Assembly: GCA_002691345.1 (NCBI GenBank)
Contig: NZHI01000044.1
Coordinates: forward strand, 49,291 to 54,626
Direction: 5' to 3'
Length of the DNA stretch: 5,336 bases
Source of the DNA: Synechococcus sp. MED650
GTDB taxonomy: Bacteria > Cyanobacteriota > Cyanobacteriia > PCC-6307 > Cyanobiaceae
The position numbers and the translations under genes are program-made. Shown piece after piece: positions 1 to 5,336 of the stretch (within the stretch, counting starts at the first letter, position 1; each line of letters starts with the position of its first letter). The notes under the pieces are model-generated. The model worked only from the letters and a program-made list of their open reading frames with translations. It had not been told where the DNA came from and searched no databases.

Positions 1-47
1 ACACCGCAAACAATCACTGAGCCAAGAGAACTAAACAAGCAAAAAAA
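1..47. other. Short A-rich noncoding end downstream of ychF
   Basis: This stretch lies beyond the ychF stop codon and is clearly richer in A and T than the rest of the window. On the ychF strand it begins with seven consecutive T residues directly after the TAG stop, followed by more T-rich sequence. A T-run here could serve as the tail of a rho-independent terminator, but I see no convincing GC-rich stem in front of it, so I do not call a terminator. No open frame or RNA gene is visible; the window edge hides what follows. Confidence 0.5.
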
Positions 48-1139
48 CTAAACATTGAACAGGAACTCCATCACATCGCCTTCATCCACCACATACTCCT
101 TGCCTTCACTGCGCAGCCAGCCTTTGTTGCGTGCTTCCGCCAGTGAGCCGGCTTCCAGCAGCTTTTCCCAGCCAATGGTCTGAGCGCGGATGAAGCCCCG
201 CTCAAAATCGGTGTGGATCACACCTGCTGCCTGGGGGGCTGTCATACCGGCTTTGAAGGTCCAGGCACGGGTTTCCTTTTCACCAGTGGTGAAGTAGGTG
301 CGCAGCCCCAACAGCCGATAGGTCGCCTGGATCAGGCTCTGCAATCCACCCTCACTCACACCGAGACCTTCGAGATAGTCGGCCCGTTCTTCATCACCGA
401 GTTCAATCAACTCAGCTTCCACCTGCGCAGAGATCCGAACTGTTTCGGCTCCTTCCTTGGCTGCCAACTCTGTGACTTCGCTGCAAAAGGAATTGCCATC
501 AGCCAGATCATTCTCACTCACGTTTGTGGCGTAAATGATGGGCTTCGCCGTGAGCAAGCCCAGGGGCTTGATCAATGCAGCTTCCTCAGCACTCAAGTCA
601 ACGCTGCGGGCGGCGCCACCATTTTCGAGAACAGCCTGAATCCGCTCCAGAGCCCCATCTTCCAGCTGCGCTTCCTTGCTGGTGCGCATCTGTTTTTTCA
701 AACGTTCACGGCGTTTCTCAAGCTGCGAGAGATCAGCTAATCCCAGTTCGAGATTGATCACCTCCGCATCACGGGAGGGCCCCACCGAACCGGACACGTG
801 GATGACATCGTCATCTTCAAAACAGCGAATCACATGGACGATTGCGTCCACTTCGCGAATGTTGGCCAGAAACTTGTTGCCCAGCCCTTCTCCCTGGCTG
901 GCACCCTTCACCAAACCGGCAATATCGACAAATTCCATCCGGGTGGGGATGGTGTCTTTGCTTTTGCTGAGTTCGGTCAGCCGATCCAGCCGCTCGTCAG
1001 GTACCGCAACGGTTCCGACGTTCGGCTCGATCGTGCAGAACGGGAAGTTGGCAGCCTGCGCCTGAGCGTTGGCAACCAAGGCGTTGAACAGGGTGGACTT
1101 GCCGACATTGGGCAAGCCGACAATTCCGGCTTTGAGCAT
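48..1139 (-). CDS. ychF: Redox/ribosome-associated ATPase YchF (OLA1 family, Obg-like)
   Basis: This is a complete P-loop NTPase of the TRAFAC Obg/HflX class that binds ribosomes and, in studied members, prefers ATP over GTP. It is cytoplasmic. Seen in the 363-residue product: G1 loop GLPNVGKST at residues 8-16, the YchF signature PFCTIEPNVG at 33-42, G3 DIAGLVKGA at 72-80, and the G4-equivalent NVSE at 206-209 in place of NKxD, which is the family explanation for ATP preference. Leu76 in the G3 loop follows the HAS-NTPase pattern with a hydrophobic residue at the usual catalytic glutamine position. A helical hairpin region (about 135-175) and a C-terminal TGS domain (about 279-362) complete the family architecture. 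The length equals that of E. coli YchF. The start is ATG at 1137-1139 because the G1 loop follows at once; the frame stays open about 110 codons further upstream, but that part has no family similarity I can see and overlaps the divergent gene. No Shine-Dalgarno site precedes the start. The stop is TAG at 48-50. Confidence 0.97.
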   Translation of the reverse strand: MLKAGIVGLPNVGKSTLFNALVANAQAQAANFPFCTIEPNVGTVAVPDERLDRLTELSKSKDTIPTRMEFVDIAGLVKGASQGEGLGNKFLANIREVDAIVHVIRCFEDDDVIHVSGSVGPSRDAEVINLELGLADLSQLEKRRERLKKQMRTSKEAQLEDGALERIQAVLENGGAARSVDLSAEEAALIKPLGLLTAKPIIYATNVSENDLADGNSFCSEVTELAAKEGAETVRISAQVEAELIELGDEERADYLEGLGVSEGGLQSLIQATYRLLGLRTYFTTGEKETRAWTFKAGMTAPQAAGVIHTDFERGFIRAQTIGWEKLLEAGSLAEARNKGWLRSEGKEYVVDEGDVMEFLFNV

Positions 1140-1191
1140 GCGGCGGAATCTACCGGCCAGCAGCGAGACTGTTGTGAAGTTTTGTGGACCC
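1140..1191. promoter_or_regulatory. Divergent intergenic region between ychF and the adaptor gene
   Basis: These 52 bases separate two divergent start codons, so at least the ychF promoter must lie here or inside the start of the adaptor gene, and the adaptor promoter here or inside ychF. No consensus sigma-70 pair is clear. On the ychF strand a TAGATT hexamer (1147-1152) resembles a -10 box but sits only seven bases before the ATG, so it would give an almost leaderless message. Neither direction has a good Shine-Dalgarno site; the adaptor side has only a weak GTGGA very close to its ATG. The promoter role is inferred from gene orientation alone. Confidence 0.4.
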
Positions 1192-2364
1192 ATGCTGCAG
1201 ACCCTGCGACGCGCCACACCCCCAGCGACCGCGCCAAGCGAAGCGACAAACCCCGCCGCAGCGAAGCCACGCCAGCGTTCACGTCCACTGACGATCGGCC
1301 TTGTGCTGCTGGCCCTCTGTGGTGGCGGCCTTCTGTTGCGCTTCAGTCCCCTCGGCAACCGCCCCCGGGACATCGCTCCATTCACCACGACAGCCGAGCG
1401 GGGAATGCTGTCGGGCGTGATCACCGCCAGTGGTGAACTGCAAGCCATCCAGCGGGTCAACGTGAGCCCTCTCAAACAGGGCCTTCTCGAGCAACTGCTT
1501 GTTGATGAAGGGGATGTGGTTCAGAACGATCAGCTGCTGGCCGTGATGGATCGCGGTGATCTCGACGACCGTCTGCAGGAGCGAGAGGCGCTCCTGCGCC
1601 AGGCGGAGGCCACTTACAACATCCGCAAGGATGACTTCGATCGCCGCAGTGCTCTATACCGGATCGGCGTGATCAGTGCTGATGACTTCAGCGATGTGCG
1701 CTTCGAGATGTTGGCCGCCCAGGCGGCTGTCATCGCCGCCCGAGAACGGGTGGAGCAACTGGAGGAAGAGCAGAGCGAACTCAAGATCCGAGCCCCTTTC
1801 GCCGGCACGATCACAGCCCGCTACGCCGAACCCGGAGCCTTCGTCACCCCCACCACCACCGCGTCTGCCACCGCCGGAGCCACAAGCTCCTCAATCGTGG
1901 AGCTCTCCCAGGGCCTTGAAGTGAGCGCCAGGGTGCCGGAAAGCGATATCGGTCGCATCGTCACCGGGCAGGCAGCCGAGATCCGCGTGGATGCCTTCCC
2001 GGATGAACGCTTCGCTGCGCGCGTCAGTGAAATTGCGCCTCGCGCAGAAAAGGAGGACAACGTCACCTCCTTTGAGGTGAAGCTCGATCTGGTGAACCCT
2101 CCGAAGAAGCTGCGCATCGGAATGACCGCCGATATTGATTTCCAAACTGGACGGAGTGCCACCAAAACCTTGGTGCCCACGGTGGCGATCGTGACCGAGA
2201 ACGGGAAACCGGGCGTTCTGGTGGTGGATGACAAGCAGCAACCAAGTTTCCAACAGGTGGAACTGGGCAACAGCAGTGGAGACCAGACTGCGATCCTGAA
2301 GGGTCTTGATGCGGGCACCCGCGTGTTCATCGATCTGCCCCCCTGGGCGGATCCGCGCGATTGA
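1192..2364 (+). CDS. Efflux pump periplasmic adaptor subunit (HlyD/MacA/RND membrane-fusion family)
   Basis: This 390-residue protein is a membrane fusion protein that would link an inner-membrane exporter to an outer-membrane channel. Seen in order: a basic, Pro/Ala-rich cytoplasmic N-terminus ending KPRQRSR; one membrane anchor at about 33-50; the first half of a lipoyl/barrel-sandwich domain (about 88-120, with VDEGDVVQNDQLLAVMD); a short alpha-hairpin rich in E, R, Q and A (about 122-197); the second lipoyl half starting IRAPFAGTI at 199-207; a Thr/Ser/Ala-rich loop (219-234); a beta-barrel (about 238-330) and a membrane-proximal domain (to about 380). The family is secure; the partner is not. 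MacA- or YknX-like adaptors working with ABC permeases and RND adaptors both fit, and no permease or TolC gene lies in the window. I chose ATG 1192 because the basic segment and anchor follow it. ATG 1138 and GTG 1174 are in-frame alternatives that would add 18 or 6 residues. The gene is divergent from ychF and ends 24 bases before polA, with which it may be co-transcribed. Confidence 0.9.
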   Translation: MLQTLRRATPPATAPSEATNPAAAKPRQRSRPLTIGLVLLALCGGGLLLRFSPLGNRPRDIAPFTTTAERGMLSGVITASGELQAIQRVNVSPLKQGLLEQLLVDEGDVVQNDQLLAVMDRGDLDDRLQEREALLRQAEATYNIRKDDFDRRSALYRIGVISADDFSDVRFEMLAAQAAVIAARERVEQLEEEQSELKIRAPFAGTITARYAEPGAFVTPTTTASATAGATSSSIVELSQGLEVSARVPESDIGRIVTGQAAEIRVDAFPDERFAARVSEIAPRAEKEDNVTSFEVKLDLVNPPKKLRIGMTADIDFQTGRSATKTLVPTVAIVTENGKPGVLVVDDKQQPSFQQVELGNSSGDQTAILKGLDAGTRVFIDLPPWADPRD

Positions 2365-2388
2365 TCCACCCACGTTTGCAACACCGTC
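2365..2388 (+). other. 24-base spacer between adaptor gene and polA
   Basis: The spacer has no Shine-Dalgarno-like purine run, no T-tract and no stable hairpin, so it shows neither a terminator nor a normal ribosome binding site. The adaptor's TGA stop (2362-2364) lies in the same reading frame as polA, and no ATG, GTG or TTG occurs in that frame between them. This fixes ATG 2389 as the first possible polA start. Co-transcription of the two genes is the simplest reading. Confidence 0.5.
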
Positions 2389-5336
2389 ATGCCTGAGGCC
2401 ACCGCCAAGCCCCTTCTGCTGCTTGTAGATGGCCATTCGTTGGCGTTCCGAAGCTTCTACGCCTTCAGCAAGGGAGGGGAAGGGGGGCTAGCGACCAAAG
2501 ACGGCAGGCCCACGAGCGTCACCTATGGCTTCCTCAAAGCCTTGCTGGATAACAGCAAATCCCTGAAGCCAGAAGGTGTTGCGATCGCTTTCGACACGGC
2601 CGAGCCCACCTTTCGCCACAAAGAGGACCCCAACTACAAGGCCCACCGGGATGTGGCCCCGGAGGTGTTCTTTCAGGACCTTGAGCAGCTGCAGCAGATC
2701 CTCGAAACGCACTTGCAACTCCCCCTCTGCATGGCCCCCGGCTTCGAAGCCGATGATGTGCTGGGAACCCTTGCAAACCGCGCAGCCGACTCGGGTTGGG
2801 GTGTTCGAATCCTCTCGGGCGATCGCGACCTGTTTCAACTGGTGGACGACCAGCGCGACATCGCCGTCCTCTACATGGGAGGAGGGCCTTATGCCAAGAA
2901 CAGCGGGCCAACCCTGATCCGCGAAGAGGGTGTGCTGGGCAAGCTTGGCGTCATGCCCAACAAGGTGGTGGACCTCAAGGCCCTCACCGGTGACAGCTCC
3001 GACAACATCCCTGGAGTGCGCGGGGTCGGCCCGAAAACGGCCATCAACCTGCTGAAGGAGAACAGCGACCTCGACGCGGTTTACGCCACCCTCGAGGACG
3101 TGGAAGCCGAAGGGCCGAAAGCCAGCCGGGGCGCCATCAAAGGAGCGCTGAAAGGGAAGCTCCGCACCGATAAGGACAACGCTTATCTCTCCCGGAAACT
3201 GGCTGAAATTCTTGTGGATGTTCCTTTACCCCAGGAACCCAGCCTGCCGCTGACCTCGGTGAATGCCGAGGGGCTCAGTTCCTGCCTCGAAGACCTGGAA
3301 CTCAACAGCCTGCTGCGTCAGGTGGGGGGCTTTGTGGCTGCCTTTTCCGAAGGGGGCTACGGGGTCAATGCGGAAGCCGCTGCTGCTAAGACCAGCCCCC
3401 CAGCCAGCTCAAAACAAGCGACTGCTGATGCCGCAGACGAGGTGGACACCAACGACGCGGTGGGACTGCCCGCTCTGAAACCCCAGCTGATCCAGACCGA
3501 AACGGCCCTGGACGCACTGGTGCAGAGGCTGATGACCTGCACCGATGAAGCATCTCCGGTGGCCCTCGACACGGAAACCACCGATCTCAACCCTTTCAGG
3601 GCCGAGCTGGTGGGCATCGGCGTGTGCTGGGGGGAGGCCCTGGACGATCTGGCCTACATCCCGCTGGGGCACAAAGGCACCGAAGACAGCAGCCCGGAAC
3701 AGCTGGGGTTGGAAACAGTGCTCACCGCCCTTGCTCCCTGGCTGGTCAGCAACAAGCACCCCAAAACGCTTCAGAACGCCAAGTACGACCGCTTGATCCT
3801 GCTGCGGCACGGCGTTGCCCTACAGGGCGTCGTGATCGACACACTGCTGGCCGATTACCTGCGCGATGCCGCAGCAAAGCATGGTCTGGAGCTGATGGCG
3901 GAGCGGGAATTCGGCTTCCAGCCCACCTCCTTCACGGCTCTGGTGGGCAAGAAACAAACCTTCGCCGATGTGCCACTGGAGCCCGCCAGCCTCTATTGCG
4001 GCATGGATGTGCATGTCACCCGTCGCCTGGCCCTGCTGCTGCGCAGTCAGCTGGTGGCGATGGGTCCACAGCTGCTGCCGCTGCTCCAACAGGTGGAACA
4101 GCCACTGGAGCCAGTGCTGGCTCAGATGGAGGCCACGGGCATCCGCATCGATGTTCCCTATCTGAAAGAACTGTCTGAGGAGATGGGATCCACCCTGCAG
4201 CGGCTGGAAGCAGAAGCCAAAGAAGCCGCCGGCGTGGACTTCAACCTGGCCTCGCCCAAGCAGCTGGGGGAGTTGCTGTTCGACACCCTGGGGCTGGATC
4301 GCAAGAAATCACGGCGCACCAAAACCGGTTACAGCACCGACGCCACCGTGCTGGAGAAGCTCAGTGATGATCACCCCGTGGTGCCATTGGTGCTGGAGCA
4401 CCGGGTGCTGAGCAAACTCAAGAGCACCTACATCGATGCCCTGCCCCAGCTGGTGGAGGCGGAAACAGGACGGGTTCACACCGATTTCAACCAGGCGGTA
4501 ACGGCAACGGGCCGGCTGAGCAGCAGCAATCCCAACCTGCAGAACATCCCCGTGCGCACCGAGTACAGCCGGCGCATCCGCAAAGCCTTCCTGCCCCAGG
4601 AGGGCTGGACCCTGCTCAGCGCCGACTACTCCCAGATCGAGCTGCGGATCCTCACCCACCTCTCCGGCGAAGAGGTGCTGCAGGAGGCGTACCGCACGGG
4701 AGACGACGTCCACGCCCTCACCGCTCGACTGCTCCTGGACAAGGACGAGGTCAGCCCAGACGAACGCCGGCTGGGCAAAACGATCAACTTCGGTGTGATC
4801 TATGGCATGGGCGCTCAGCGCTTCGCGCGGGAAACCGGCGTGAACCAGAGCGAAGCCAAGGAGTTCCTGGCCAAATACAAGCAGCGCTACCCGAAGGTGT
4901 TCGCCTTCCTGGAACTTCAGGAACGTCTCGCCCTCAGCCGCGGTTACGTGGAAACCATTCTCGGCCGCCGGCGCCCGTTCCATTTCGATCGCAACGGGCT
5001 AGGCCGGCTGCTGGGTAAGGACCCGCTGGAGATTGAGCTGGATGTGGCCCGCCGCGGCGGCATGGAAGCTCAGCAATTGCGGGCCGCCGCCAACGCCCCG
5101 ATTCAGGGATCCAGTGCCGACATCATCAAAGTGGCGATGGTGCAGCTGCAAGCCGCCCTGCAGACCCAAGGGCTTCCAGCCCAACTGCTGCTGCAGGTGC
5201 ACGATGAACTGGTGCTGGAAGTTGCCCCCGATGCCCTCGAAGCCACCCGGGAGCTGGTGGTGCAGACCATGGAGAACGCCGTGAAGCTGACGGTGCCCCT
5301 GGTGGTGGAGACCGGCGTTGGCGCGAACTGGATGGA
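2389..5336 (+). CDS. polA: DNA polymerase I with 5' nuclease, proofreading and polymerase domains (3' end cut by window)
   Basis: PolA fills repair gaps and removes RNA primers from Okazaki fragments. The frame is open for 982 codons to the window edge and ends at TGVGANWM, matching the usual PolA C-terminus, so only a few residues should be missing. The 5' nuclease domain (1 to about 320) keeps the metal-ligand acids Asp14, Asp69, Glu120, Asp122, Asp123, Asp145, Asp147, Asp202 and Asp205, and the GDSSDNIPGV helix-hairpin-helix motif. A Ala/Ser/Asp-rich linker follows (325-360). The 3'-5' exonuclease is intact: DTE at 394-396, Asn463/Asp467, and Tyr536/Asp540, so proofreading should be active. 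The polymerase has TATGRLSS, motif A DYSQIELR (Asp746, Glu751), motif B with Arg793, Lys797, Phe801 and Tyr805, and motif C HDE (938-940). Phe801 corresponds to E. coli Phe762, the residue that disfavours dideoxynucleotides. Relative to E. coli there are about 18 extra residues between motifs B and C. ATG 2389 is the first start after an in-frame stop, and the nuclease domain begins at once. No Shine-Dalgarno site is seen. Confidence 0.98.
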   Translation, partial: MPEATAKPLLLLVDGHSLAFRSFYAFSKGGEGGLATKDGRPTSVTYGFLKALLDNSKSLKPEGVAIAFDTAEPTFRHKEDPNYKAHRDVAPEVFFQDLEQLQQILETHLQLPLCMAPGFEADDVLGTLANRAADSGWGVRILSGDRDLFQLVDDQRDIAVLYMGGGPYAKNSGPTLIREEGVLGKLGVMPNKVVDLKALTGDSSDNIPGVRGVGPKTAINLLKENSDLDAVYATLEDVEAEGPKASRGAIKGALKGKLRTDKDNAYLSRKLAEILVDVPLPQEPSLPLTSVNAEGLSSCLEDLELNSLLRQVGGFVAAFSEGGYGVNAEAAAAKTSPPASSKQATADAADEVDTNDAVGLPALKPQLIQTETALDALVQRLMTCTDEASPVALDTETTDLNPFRAELVGIGVCWGEALDDLAYIPLGHKGTEDSSPEQLGLETVLTALAPWLVSNKHPKTLQNAKYDRLILLRHGVALQGVVIDTLLADYLRDAAAKHGLELMAEREFGFQPTSFTALVGKKQTFADVPLEPASLYCGMDVHVTRRLALLLRSQLVAMGPQLLPLLQQVEQPLEPVLAQMEATGIRIDVPYLKELSEEMGSTLQRLEAEAKEAAGVDFNLASPKQLGELLFDTLGLDRKKSRRTKTGYSTDATVLEKLSDDHPVVPLVLEHRVLSKLKSTYIDALPQLVEAETGRVHTDFNQAVTATGRLSSSNPNLQNIPVRTEYSRRIRKAFLPQEGWTLLSADYSQIELRILTHLSGEEVLQEAYRTGDDVHALTARLLLDKDEVSPDERRLGKTINFGVIYGMGAQRFARETGVNQSEAKEFLAKYKQRYPKVFAFLELQERLALSRGYVETILGRRRPFHFDRNGLGRLLGKDPLEIELDVARRGGMEAQQLRAAANAPIQGSSADIIKVAMVQLQAALQTQGLPAQLLLQVHDELVLEVAPDALEATRELVVQTMENAVKLTVPLVVETGVGANWM
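2581..2588. repeat. HIP1 palindrome GCGATCGC (copy 1)
   Basis: This is an exact match to the core octamer of the Highly Iterated Palindrome known from many cyanobacterial genomes. It lies inside polA, over codons 65-67 (Ala-Ile-Ala) just before the conserved Asp69 segment. It is consistent with a cyanobacterial origin, but one octamer is weak evidence in a GC-rich sequence. Confidence 0.6.
2819..2826. repeat. HIP1 palindrome GCGATCGC (copy 2)
   Basis: This second exact copy of the HIP1 octamer is about 240 bases after the first and is also inside polA. It covers the codons of the conserved Gly-Asp-Arg nuclease motif (residues 144-146), so part of the match is forced by protein conservation. 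Confidence 0.6.

Noticed and set aside
1069..1137. Upstream start at ATG 1069 for the adaptor
   Set aside because: It would run 71 bases into the YchF P-loop coding region on the other strand; the added residues do not resemble adaptor sequence, and later starts fit the anchor better.
1306..1326. Lipoprotein signal at Cys43 of the adaptor (LLALC)
   Set aside because: The residue before the cysteine is Leu, which lipoprotein signal peptidase disfavours, and the preceding cytoplasmic tail is unusually long. A simple membrane anchor fits better.
213..1436. Several long open frames on the plus strand opposite ychF (for example 213-740 and 798-1436)
   Set aside because: They lie antisense to a fully conserved YchF gene, have no recognisable domain, and are explained by GC-rich codon bias creating long antisense frames.
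1140..1475. N-terminal extension of ychF by 112 residues
   Set aside because: The frame is open, but YchF proteins begin right at the G1 loop, the extension is Arg/Pro-rich shadow sequence, and it would overlap the start of the divergent adaptor gene.
2349..2367. Small inverted repeat GGATC...GATCC around the adaptor stop as a terminator
   Set aside because: The stem is only five pairs with a nine-base loop and no T-run follows, so it does not meet the pattern of an intrinsic terminator.
2488..5202. Antisense and out-of-frame open frames inside polA (for example 4309-4983 minus strand)
   Set aside because: They overlap the continuous polA frame, whose every catalytic motif is intact, and none shows a recognisable motif of its own.

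Overview
The window holds three tightly packed protein genes and no mobile, RNA or CRISPR element that I can support. Base composition is GC-rich with strong GC3 codon preference, except for a short A-rich stretch at the left edge. A marine picocyanobacterium (Synechococcus/Cyanobium type) is the best guess. The reasons are the cyanobacterial look of PolA (its 5'-nuclease N-terminus and an extra segment before the last polymerase motifs), two copies of the cyanobacterial HIP1 octamer GCGATCGC, and the absence of clear Shine-Dalgarno sites. The assignment rests on recalled family features, not on a database search.

Layout: positions 1-47 are a short noncoding end. Positions 48-1139 (minus strand) encode the YchF/OLA1 translation-associated ATPase, complete at 363 residues. 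A 52-base gap (1140-1191) separates it from a divergent gene at 1192-2364 (plus strand), which encodes a 390-residue membrane-anchored periplasmic adaptor of the HlyD/MacA/RND-adaptor superfamily. After 24 bases, polA starts at 2389 and runs off the right edge at 5336 with 982 complete codons. Its sequence already matches the usual PolA C-terminus, so only a few residues and the stop codon are probably missing.

How the genes work together: no shared pathway is evident. YchF acts around the ribosome, the adaptor belongs to an envelope export pump whose permease is not in this window, and PolA is the DNA repair/Okazaki-maturation polymerase. The adaptor and polA are close, co-directional and have no visible terminator between them, so they may be co-transcribed. 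All three genes look intact. I found no convincing new biological system. The points worth a second look are small: the lineage-specific PolA insertion, the orphan adaptor next to polA, the compact divergent start region with two possible adaptor starts, and a G-rich tract near the 5' end of polA.
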